A stretch of 64,000 bases of DNA, from positions 4,958,001 through 5,022,000 of the forward strand of contig OU612067.1 of the NCBI GenBank assembly GCA_914767715.1, given 5' to 3'. This document shows positions 54,420-64,000 of this stretch, one piece after another. The DNA is from Membranipora membranacea (Eukaryota; Bryozoa; Gymnolaemata; Cheilostomatida; Membraniporidae). The position numbers and the translations under genes are program-made. The stretch's first letter is position 1. Every line of letters begins with the position of its first letter. The notes below the pieces were generated by a model. It did no database searches and had not been told where the DNA came from. It saw only the letters and a list, made by a program, of their open reading frames with translations.

Positions 54420-55869
54420 ACTTATTTATTTTTTATTGGCCACCAAAGTCATCTCATTCAAAATGTTTTGCACTCAGTGCCAGAAAAAAAAAAATTTTTA
54501 AACAAAAAGAAGAAACGGAAAGGAAAGGAAATAATATCATCAATGTTGTTGGACAAGTCGATAATATATTATGGTTGAATAGTAATGTTTTGAATGAACT
54601 GAACTTCTCTTCAGATCTCAAATGTAATGGTAAAATATTGTATGTAGCAGAAACTTTGTATCTTAGATTGTCAGTATGATATAAAAGTAAATGTTTATCA
54701 CAAAAATTGAACTTTGTAGTGCTTTTAAATCCTCTATAAATAAATGGAGGTGTCAAAAAATTGTTTATCTTATGCGCGAAAAGTGAAGTGAAATATCAAA
54801 CGAGCTTAGGAAAAGGTAGGAGTTGTAATGATTGTGTAATGGATTCGGTGGGAATGAGATAATATGGAATGTAATGCACATTGGCGATAATGCGTAAAGC
54901 CCGCATTTGCAACAAAATAATCTATTGAGGGCATTATTGCAGGACAAGTTGCCAATGATATGGATACAATATATAAGGTGACAATAGATAGACTGAAAGT
55001 AAAATGTGCGGGCACTTGCTATGTCCAAGAAGTATCTCAAATTTTGAATTAGGTAAACATTCCGCCTTTTTATATACATATTCTAGGTGATCTTGCCATG
55101 AAAGCGAGTCATTCAACACAAAACCCAGAAGCCATGTAGTTCTCTCTCTGTTTAGTTTTTCATGACCTATGTACAGTTCCAGGTCATAAAGGGGATCTGA
55201 GATATTAAGAAGCATGTAATGAGATTTCTGAACATTTATAACCATCCGGTTACAATTGCACCTATCCAAAATGACATTTAAATCTTCAGATGCCTTCGCC
55301 TATAGTTGTTGAAGGTTTTATTAGATGACAGGAACACTGTATCATCAGCATATGCATATGATGATGAGTCTGATTATGATGAGGTTAATAAATCATTTAT
55401 GAAGATGAGAAACAAAGTTGGTGCTAGGATTGAACCTTGAGGGACCCCTATGGTGATAGGCAATCTACAGGTTTCAATATAATTGAGTTTAACAAACTGC
55501 CTTCTGTCTGTCAGAAAGGTGTCAAGAAATTTTAACATATTTCCTCCATGCGCAAGCCTTTTACTTATTGTGTAGTAAAATATGGGATACACAGTCAAAT
55601 GCCTTTTTAAAATCCAGAAAAAGCAATGTCATAATATTTCCATTACTTTTCTCCACCAAAGAGTCTGAAATAATTTTAAATGAACTGCCTGAACAAGAAT
55701 GGCCTTTTCTAAATCCACATTGAAGCTCATTGATGATTTTGTTCTTATTGAGATATTCTCGCAGATGGTGATTTATGTGTTTCACAAATATTTTTGGCAG
55801 AACAGGCAAGACTGAAATTGGCCTATAATTTGATGGGTTATTTATATCCCCGGATTTATGTATTGGTGA
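54420..55869 (-). mobile_element. LINE C, 5'-truncated and frameshifted
   Basis: Third non-LTR element, distinct from A and B. Reading right to left: INELQCGFRKGHSC and LLFLDFKKAFDCVSH (55561-55809), GVPQGSILAPTLFLIFINDL (55374-55598), a YAYADDTVFLS motif near 55336-55375, the LGF-LDSLSW block (54934-55269), and a C-terminal block ATYNILPLHLRSEEKFSSFK (54454-54756). Catalytic Asp residues are kept but the frame breaks several times. CR1/Rex-like by motif style. Its 3' end recurs at 57405-57745 and perhaps at 53830-53960. Confidence 0.75.
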
Positions 55870-57400
55870 AATTCAAGCTAGTTTCCATATCGAAAAGAAC
55901 TGTCTTTCGCTTAAAACCCTGTTAAAACCCTGTAAAAACCCTGAGACAGGAGATCACAGTCAGCCCACTGGCTGTAGCGCAAACAAGTCATCTCTCTGAC
56001 TTGTGTATGAGTTGTACTATGCTCAATGTGGTGAATTTGAGTAGTGAACTATGGCACGAGGGGCGGGTGCCTTGACGATTAGCGATGTTGCGCCGATGAG
56101 TTGATTGAAAGCAAACCTCCTTGCACTGGTTTGGCTTAGAGTATAAGCATGAGAGTTATGGGGCGAACATTGTTACACTGAAACAGTGACGAGTTGGCAG
56201 CCTCCCTGGTTGCGCAACAGCGTAAACACACCAATTATGTCAAACCACCGAAACTTACAAAATGCACTGAGGGATCGATGAGATTGATTGAGATGCTCAT
56301 CAACACACAGGGGTGGCTTCTTGCTGCTGGGGCCGGCCATGAGGAGGTTGTACTAGAGAAGGCCTCGAAACAGCGCTTGACACATGGTTTCTAGCTGAAG
56401 ACCTGTGTGTTGTGCAGTGGTACGCGCACCACTGTATGTTGTATCCTCGGTGACAATATTCACAATATAAGGCCAAACAAGCTTCAACATCTCTACTGTA
56501 ATTCTGTCCATTACAGAAAAAGACCAATAGCCAGTTTTATGAAAAATTCTTAGTAGAGGGTTTGTCGGTGCAGCCCATGATGCATGCTAAGGGTTGTTCA
56601 GGTAATTTTATTTACACCAACAAGCTGAGCGCTCATTTTCGTCACCATCATGATATGGATGTGGAAATACCTAAAACTGAAGATTTATACTTGTTTGTGG
56701 TTTGAATTTCCATCACGTTTATACCAATAATGGCCTGGATTGGACCTATGTGTCTATCTAAATGGATAAGTTTGCCCGTTAGAGACTCAGGGGCTTTGAA
56801 TTTAATCGCGATATGGTACACTGATCGAACCCAGTTTCCAAACCTCTGATCCAAAATATTAGATCATTATATTCAAAATTTTGGTTCCTATGACAATTTG
56901 TATTTTTTACTCTATTTTACCCCAGCAAGAAAAATCTGTAAACATTTATGAATGAATATTGCTTTCCTCACGTTCCCCATGTTCGACGCAATGCTATTTC
57001 TACATCTGCAACAAACACTGATATCTATTCATTGTTTTGGGGAACATAGCTGACCCTGATCAACATAATGTGGCAGTTTATGTATGATTGCTGGAAATGA
57101 ATTCACAACTAAGATTGTTCCAAAATTTCAATTATGCTACAGCCGACCCCTTGTAAACATCATTGAGAACAAAAGAGAACTGGGGCGTCAGTCAATGCAT
57201 AGCGTTAACGCTGCTTGAATTTTTGCTAGATCCAACAACTAACCCAGAGATTTATCTGGTATAATATCTCCACGAATAGCCATACTCTGTATTTTACTAT
57301 TAATCCGTGAATTCATATCAATGATCACTGTGCTAAATACAAATCCTCATTCAACTTCTATCTCTTCCTAAGCTTGTTTGTTATTTCACTTCATTTTTTG
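55870..57400. other. unassigned stretch between LINE C pieces
   Basis: Includes the dispersed repeat 56522-56595 shared with 23513-23590. The sequence 56180-56400 has open frames in both directions but no recognisable domain. No gene supported. Confidence 0.4.
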
Positions 57401-57404
57401 CGCA

Positions 57405-57745
57405 TAAGATCAACAATTTCTTGACACCTCCATTTAATTATAGAGGATTTAAAAACACTACCAAGTTCAATTTTTGTGATAAAAATTTACTTTAATATCA
57501 TACTGGCAATCTAAGACGCAAAGATTCTGTTACATACAATTCTTTACCATTTCATTTAATATTTAAAAAGTTCAGCTCATATAAAACATTACTATTCAAC
57601 CATATATTGTCAACTTTACCAACATCATTGATGATACTATTTCCTTTCTGTTTCTTTTTTTGTTTCAAATTTTTGTTTTCTGGTGTTGAGTGCAAATTAT
57701 TTCGAATGAGATGACTTTGATTGCCAATAAATGTATATATTCATA
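57405..57745 (+). mobile_element. LINE C 3'-end copy, opposite orientation
   Basis: Matches the last 350 nt of LINE C in inverted orientation: AATTTCTTGACACCTCCATT, AGAGGATTTAAAA, AAGTTCAATTTTTGTGATAA, and AACCATATATTGTCAACTT all have complements at 54540-54770. It ends near GATTGCCAATAAATG. With 54420-54770 it makes an inverted repeat around 2.6 kb. Confidence 0.7.
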
Positions 57746-57749
57746 AGTA

Positions 57750-60700
57750 TTCAGCTTTTTCTGGTCCTATAGCTCTTTTTGCAAGTTCTTTCAATGTAGT
57801 GATTCTCAAAGGTGTTGTTCTTTTGTATTATGAAACAATAGTGCTACAATTGGTCTGCATCCTTGCAGTGGACAATCACTAACTGGCTCCATGTAGGAAT
57901 GAATGAGTAAAGAGACAAGCAAGTTTGGACAGATTAAGACACCCTGTCAACGTCAGACTTATAATGACTAATAAATCAGCTATGATCAGCTAATAATCAC
58001 TCATAATAATCGTGATGGAAGTCAAGTATGTACTTCCTCTTTGCATCATTTTGTGGCTCAGTCTGCGTTTCCAGCGGTTTCAGTTAATAGGTGACTCTAA
58101 AAAGACAAGTTCAAGATATAAATTAATACAGAGTATCGTGAAAAAATAACCATTATTGATTAGAACACTGATTGAATGCAGGTGTTATTGTTTAAAAAAA
58201 CTATCACTGTAGATAATTACTTAGTTTTAAGATTGTCTTTGAATTGAAGCTTAAAAACAATAAATTATAAAAGAAGGAATAAGAAAGCCATTTCAGGTCA
58301 AATAAAGTATCAGGTACTGCTGACTGATGAATACTAATTTGATGGATTCAGTAAACAATAATTTTGACTTCAGATCTTTACTGTGATTGTAGTGACTAAT
58401 ATTGTGTGATGATTGGAAATAAATAATAACAGCATTACTCTCCAAGGAGGTAGTGGAACTTTCAATAATTAATATATGATCTTCCTGTTGAACACCTGGT
58501 AAACTACTGGCTAAACTAAAAAGATTTACTTCAATTGATATTTTTTTTCCATTGTCAAAGTACACACAGGATGTGGCATATTTTTTGGAGACATGTCCTG
58601 CAAAATTATAGATGGATCTACAACAAGAATATTCTGCAGGGTACTCTATGGTTGCAGTTGAGGACTATCATCAGTTTGAGCCGCACCAGCAAACATCTGC
58701 TTTTGTTTGGTATGCACAGACATATCAGTGACTTAGCTGTTCTTAGTGCTGATTATTGAGCAAGTAAAAAAAAGGGGGTGTGATATTCACTAAATCTTGA
58801 ATGATGACACGCGTCAGTGCATACTGGCTAAAATTTGGCGTCCTGTTAATCAGAACAGAGCATTGCTTAGCTATGATACTTTAAGTTTAAATATATAAAT
58901 GAAAATGAAAGTCGATCAGAAACATTGAGTTTTTAGATTCGTTTTTACTGATGTTCACTGATTTTTTAGACAAGGGGTTATCTTCTTATGTCGCAGGGGA
59001 AGACAAATTTAGGCTTGATCTCAGATAGGTTAATCGCCATTTTCAGAAAAAATACACAATGTTCTTGCATCTGAACAACAATATAGAAGACAAATACCTG
59101 TGATCTTAAGTCACTACTATCTTTTGAGGTGGTGTAGTCAATTTTACGTGTAAAAACAGCTAAGGTACTTGCTCTACATGAATGTTCCTCAAAAGCACAA
59201 TATGATTGCAGTACAGTGGCATCTGGTTTGCGTAGATTCGTGTGTCAAGTATTGGTCGTGGTCAAACTGTAAATTGCAGTCAATTTGAGAATTTCAAACT
59301 ATGTCTCAGTTTGAAGGCTGAGAAATAAGGGTGTCGTAGGGCGCTGCCGCTGTTTTTGCACCAAATTGCTCTGATGTTAGAGGCTTGTTCTCTAACAAAC
59401 TGAGTCATATTTATTGATAAACCCCTCTTTTGATAACTTTTGGACAATATTTCTGTTGAATCAAAAGGTCCATCTGTATTCTGATGGCATACCCTCACAT
59501 TTACCTTCATTGAGCTAATTTTAATTCTAGTTTATATTGTGTAATTTATTGTGTAGTCCATTTGGACGTCAACTTTGGTGGATCAGAATTTGGTCGAGAC
59601 ATACTGACACGGCAGATGATTCATTGGTAGTTCCTTATACACAAGTTTCAGCATATTGAGCTTTGGCTATGACTAACGCCTGTTTGTTCTTTGCAGTCCA
59701 AAAGAGCAGATGGTCATCCTTGGTTATTGAAATTGGCTAAGTTATTTTCCCATTTTACTAATTTTTATGGAATACCTATTTAACAGTTATGTAGATCAAT
59801 TACAGCTAGCTGAATCGAAGGAGTTTGACGCAATAATAGTTGATAAGTAATAACACTTTTGCAAAAGTATGGTCTTGTCTGCATATGGCCCCAGATATAA
59901 AACTCTAAGACCCTAAGAGTGGTCCAGTTACGCAGGAAGAGATTAGACAAACATGTCAATGTACAGGTATTTTATTATCATGACCTAATTATTGTCATGA
60001 CCTATGTAAAAGTAATAGGTCACAAGATTATAAAAGTATAGATTAACAACATTATGACAAGGATTATAAGATAACAATTATGACAATAAAAAGGATTAGG
60101 ACGATGCCTGGTGGTAAAAATAATCATAGAGAGGTATGAGGTGACGATGTTAAAAAATTTTATGGGCCATGACAGTCAACTTAGGTCCTGATGGGCAACC
60201 AATGAAATTCAACTCTGACTTCGATAACTGATGAGTAATGATCCGTACCTGTAAGACACTTTGCGCAGAAATTCTGAATGTCCTGAAAACATGATACAAC
60301 AAATGTCTAAATCGTATGAATCGTGTCTTTGTTGAGTTCAGTTTTAAATGACGATTTTCATTGAGGGATGAGATGATGGCAAAAGTGTCTCGACTCGACT
60401 CTCGACCTAGCTAAATTTTTGTCGCTGATGTTGCTTATGTTCACCAAAACTCACCCAGAACTCGTCAGCATATGTATCGCATTTCATACTGATGTGATCT
60501 AGTCGCTTAGATAAATATACTGTGCACAGTGGTGCACTGAATAATCAAAATGTCTGTTTGTCATACAGTAAGTGATTTAAGGCAAGTCGATGACCACAAT
60601 GGCAGCAAATACACAGTACACATAAGCAGTCTTGAAAATAAACTCATAATTTATTAGCATACTTCACATCTTCCAATTCTGCAGTTGCATAAGATCTTGA

Positions 60701-61480
60701 TTATTTGTTTTACAGTCCTCTTATTCTCGATTGATTTGCATATCACTGGACACAGCAATTGCTGTGGGGAACACCGCCCCACCAATAATATAGTGTTGCG
60801 ACACTATAAGCGTGCTAAGTTGACACAGCAACAGTCAGATGTTTATGTGTAAGAGAGATAGCAACAGCAACAGCCTGTACAACACAGTGCTCAAATTCGA
60901 AAAAAAAAAGGAGGACAGATTTGTTGCTTTGAAGGAGTATAGAGCGGTATGAAATTCCTTTCTGTCATGAACAGCCAAAAAATACTATTACTACTGAGTG
61001 CCACCTGGAAGGTAGATATTATTCAATTTGTGTGTCAAGGTTGGACAAAATAGTTGGTTTTCTTCCTCAAGTATGCATAACATTTGAAATAATGAATTGT
61101 TGCTGACAATAAAAGTATATATATATAACATGTCCACCTACATGAACTCCCATTAAGTGTAATAATGATCGTTGTTTTTTTATTTTTGTGTGTCCGAGAA
61201 AATCTGTGTTTCTTGGATTGAAAGGTGGTATAGGTACATAATGGAAAGAAGACTTATGGCATTGTAATGAAGGAATATGAATTATTAGATTGAGACCAAA
61301 ACTATAACTAATATCAGAAACATGCTGGTTTCATTGTCGGTGAATCATGATTCACTAAAGTGTAGAAGTCATCAAAACTATTCTTAATAATTGGGTTCAC
61401 AAACAATGTGGTTCCAATTAAGATGAAGCTTGCAATCATATGTAAAAGTTTTCATGAAATTGTCTAGACAAACTTGTGAT
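57750..61480. other. intergenic, no gene seen
   Basis: AT-rich, with short open frames that show no motif or splice-consistent pattern. The last few hundred bases before 61487 are the probable 3' flank of the cathepsin gene. Confidence 0.45.
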
Positions 61481-61486
61481 TGGTAC

Positions 61487-63373
61487 TTAGTAGACACGTA
61501 TTGGCTGCATAGTTATATTACATATGTTGTAACCTCTCTCCAAATAAAAGTATCCACGCTTTTTGTCGCCCGGAATTATGCCCCATGAATTCTTTGCTTT
61601 CCAGTATTTTGTTCCGTCCTCAAGTGTACCGTACCCAACAACAACTAAAGCATGATACCCAATAATAGGCTCACATGTGTAATCACGAAAGACCATATTG
61701 TCATCTCCATACCTGATGTAATCACTCTACAAACAGAGAAGTCTCCAATTCTTAATATCTGATTATAACTGAGCATAATCGTTGTGATTGTTTGACATAC
61801 AATTCAGATTTGAAATATATACAAATATATGATTTATATTATATGAGCTGCTATTGGAAGATTTTGAGAGAGGTTAAGGCCCATGTATATCCTTTGGTGA
61901 CCTGGTCTTGATGCACATACAAAGAAAAAATATGAATTGCAGTTCAAAGCATCTTGAAATGATAATAAACTCTAAACCAACATCACAAGGTAAAAATATC
62001 ACCCTCATGTACTCAGTAGCTTTGAGTCCAACAGCAACCGGTCCATCAAGTCCAACAACCTCTTCAATTTCCTCTTCAGTTGAAAGTTCGCCATAACTGA
62101 AAGAAGGCAATACCTCTCTGCTTACTGAGCGGCAAGTCTCTTTAATCTGAAAAAAATCCTACAGTGGTTGAGTCATTCTATAAACATATAAATGTGTCAG
62201 GTAAATCATAATCATACTGATGTATAGGCAACACACAGACAAGGGATCGGTGAAAGGGAGAAGAATATTCTTATCATCTGTTTGGAAAGGTGATTGGATG
62301 TAAGCAGCTTGATAAAATCTCAATGTGTATCATAGACCAACATGACTCATGGAAATACATGTGACAGCGTGGGAAAACATCAAAAGTGTCGATGGCTATT
62401 CTTAGAGCGTGTTCCTATAAAAATAGAGACGCAAGATACATTCTTTGATTATATAAAGAAACATTTTTGTGATTCACAATACAAATTCAACATCATGTAA
62501 TCTTCCTATCTGCTGTTACTTACCGGCTCATAAGGATAGCTGCTATCCAATGCGATTCCGTTTGTCTTGGTATAATCCAGTCCAAATTTCACAAGACCTC
62601 CTCCCTCACAGCCGCCATTAGGAGCACAATCAAGTAGATCCTAAAATAATTCAATGGAATTGCTTTCTTTATTATCCCAATATTAGATCAACTTTCCACT
62701 TAACTCTTGAGGACAGAAGAAATGAATTTTCTGCAGTCTTTATATGTGAAAACGAAGGACAAACTAGGCCTAATAGCCAGAATAAAAACATTATATTTTG
62801 AAGTATATTACAATTTTCCTGTTTATGATTAAATGGGAGAATATCTAAACTTTTGGTATAAAAGCCAGAAGATAAGAGTAAAACAAAAAGCTATGCTTTT
62901 GTATTTACTGCCCGACATAAAGACATTGATTATCTTAGAACTATAACTTGATGTATTATCAAAAGACTTTTGTATCCTTTTGGGTAAATATACGTATTCG
63001 CTTTTCTTATATGTCTTGATCAAATAGAAGCATGGTTACACATCTTCATAAAATGTCCTTGAAAAAGGACTTTAGCATCTGCAAATTAAATTCTGGCCTA
63101 ATACATAATAGAACAAAGTGAATGTACTAGGAAAGCACTAAAGATAAGCCCATAGAAACTCAAACTTGCAAGAACGATGAAGTCACAGTCAACACTCAGT
63201 CAATTTCAGAATCATTGAGATGGAAATCCCACCAGCACATCAATACAATACCTTGGGTGAATAGGTCTTTAAACTCCCTGTTTTGATGACATTGAAAGAC
63301 TCCAGTAATCCGACAGTAGCAAATGCCCAACAGCTTCCACAAGTTCCTTGATTTTTTACACTCGTTACAGCAC
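61487..63373 (-). CDS. papain-type cysteine protease (cathepsin), mature domain
   Basis: Peptidase family C1A, expected in lysosomes or secreted. Exons 63252-63373, 62524-62640, 62003-62146 and 61487-61726 join in phase and end in a stop at 61487. Visible catalytic set: Gln and Cys in [17 protein letters not shown], His in [12 protein letters not shown], Asn in YWKAKNSWG. Supporting landmarks: [14 protein letters not shown] (compare LVDCS..GCNGG), SSYPYEP, and [14 protein letters not shown] (compare GPVSVAIDA). About 160 residues are covered. The first exon begins in the middle of the conserved [10 protein letters not shown]; signal peptide, ERFNIN-type propeptide and the exon with the mature start were not found in the remaining 600 bp, so they lie beyond 64000. 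Subtype (B, L, F and so on) is not assigned. Confidence 0.85.
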
Positions 63374-63374
63374 C

Positions 63375-64000
63375 TGTGCAGGATAAAGAACTGAGATAAG
63401 AGCCATGACAGCATTTGTTATAGCTTTCTGAGCAAGGAAAAAAGGCTTTAGGACAAGTTGAGTTGAGAAACATCCAATTCAATTCAAGTCTCGTCTTGTC
63501 TATGACATGTCAGCTTAGTTGAGACCAGTCACAAATATTATTGAGTAAGGTTAGGTCATACTGACAATAAATGATGAGCTTAATCAATGCGAGTTAATAA
63601 TTGATTTATCGGCCTATGTATATACTGCACAGGTCAAGGTACACCAATGGAGAAAGTGCATTATACCATTTTATAAAGCATCAGAAAACTCACAGTGTCA
63701 GAACAATTACTTAAACCAAACACCTAGGATGGGCAGGCTTTTGGGGGTGGGTGGGGGGTTCAGCCTGGGTTAATCCGTCTCAATCTCTTTAAGGTCACGA
63801 CACAGATCTGTCTATCGTTTTCATAAATTCTGATTTACAAGAAAGAGCCAACAAACACAATTATCTTATTGTAAGCTTGACCAAGGAGAAGTCCTTGCTT
63901 TGACATTTTGATTCTTCTTCTTATTCCAAGATATTCCCTGTTCATTTGGCATGCCATACTGTTTTGCAATTATAACTAACTTGGGCTTAGCTAGTAGAGA
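63375..64000. other. probable cathepsin intron, no exon resolved
   Basis: Upstream of the first recognised cathepsin exon. Contains a G-rich run at 63740-63760. A minus-strand frame near 63880-63985 is open but matches no propeptide motif. Confidence 0.4.

Noticed and set aside
56194-56527. Overlapping frames of 66 and 75 codons with a Cys/His-containing stretch
   Set aside because: No recognisable motif, no supporting splice structure, surrounded by repeats.
61874-62110. Reading the cathepsin exon on past 62003
   Set aside because: A donor (AGG/GTGATA) ends the exon at 62003 and the next exon at 61726 continues the family alignment in phase.

Overview
The window is animal nuclear DNA: genes are split by introns with GT/AG ends, and families such as receptor tyrosine kinase, SLC15 and SLC16 transporters, an NHL-type beta-propeller and a papain-type cathepsin are present. 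DNA is AT-rich with many microsatellites, tRNA-derived SINE-like repeats and CR1/jockey-like LINEs. An early-branching marine invertebrate such as a sponge would fit, but that is a guess; no rRNA or mitochondrial marker is present.

Layout. (1) 1-8,095 and 13,552-21,690: two tandem copies, 13,725 bp apart, of a ten-exon minus-strand SLC15 (POT family) gene. Copy 2 is complete (553 residues, all exon phases close); copy 1 loses its last exon at the window edge. (2) 9,500-12,315, between them: plus-strand remains of two SLC16-like transporter genes, at least one frameshifted, the second ending in a 17-bp minisatellite. (3) 21,700-28,250: gene-poor. (4) 28,255-33,008: a complete nine-exon minus-strand gene for a secreted 653-residue NHL/YWTD-like protein with a TATA box. 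(5) 33,467-37,290: an element with long inverted repeats, abutting a third, inverted SLC15 fragment (37,300-38,290). (6) 39,797-46,276: the C-terminal half of a tyrosine kinase domain on the plus strand; its 5.5-kb intron holds a nested foldback structure. (7) 47,180-53,310: a minus-strand LINE (here LINE B) split by a second LINE (LINE A) and by a 576-bp insertion, both with target site duplications. (8) 53,800-57,750: pieces of a third LINE (LINE C). (9) 57,750-61,480: no gene seen. (10) 61,487-63,373: mature domain of a cathepsin on the minus strand.

These genes do not form a pathway. The main story is structural: segmental duplication of a transporter, and a dense record of transposon insertions that hit splice donors, each other, and introns. 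I did not find a convincing new molecular system. The most unusual items are the nested foldback in the kinase intron, the small element inserted exactly at a splice donor and duplicating it, and an SLC15 subfamily lacking the proton-coupling ExxER motif.
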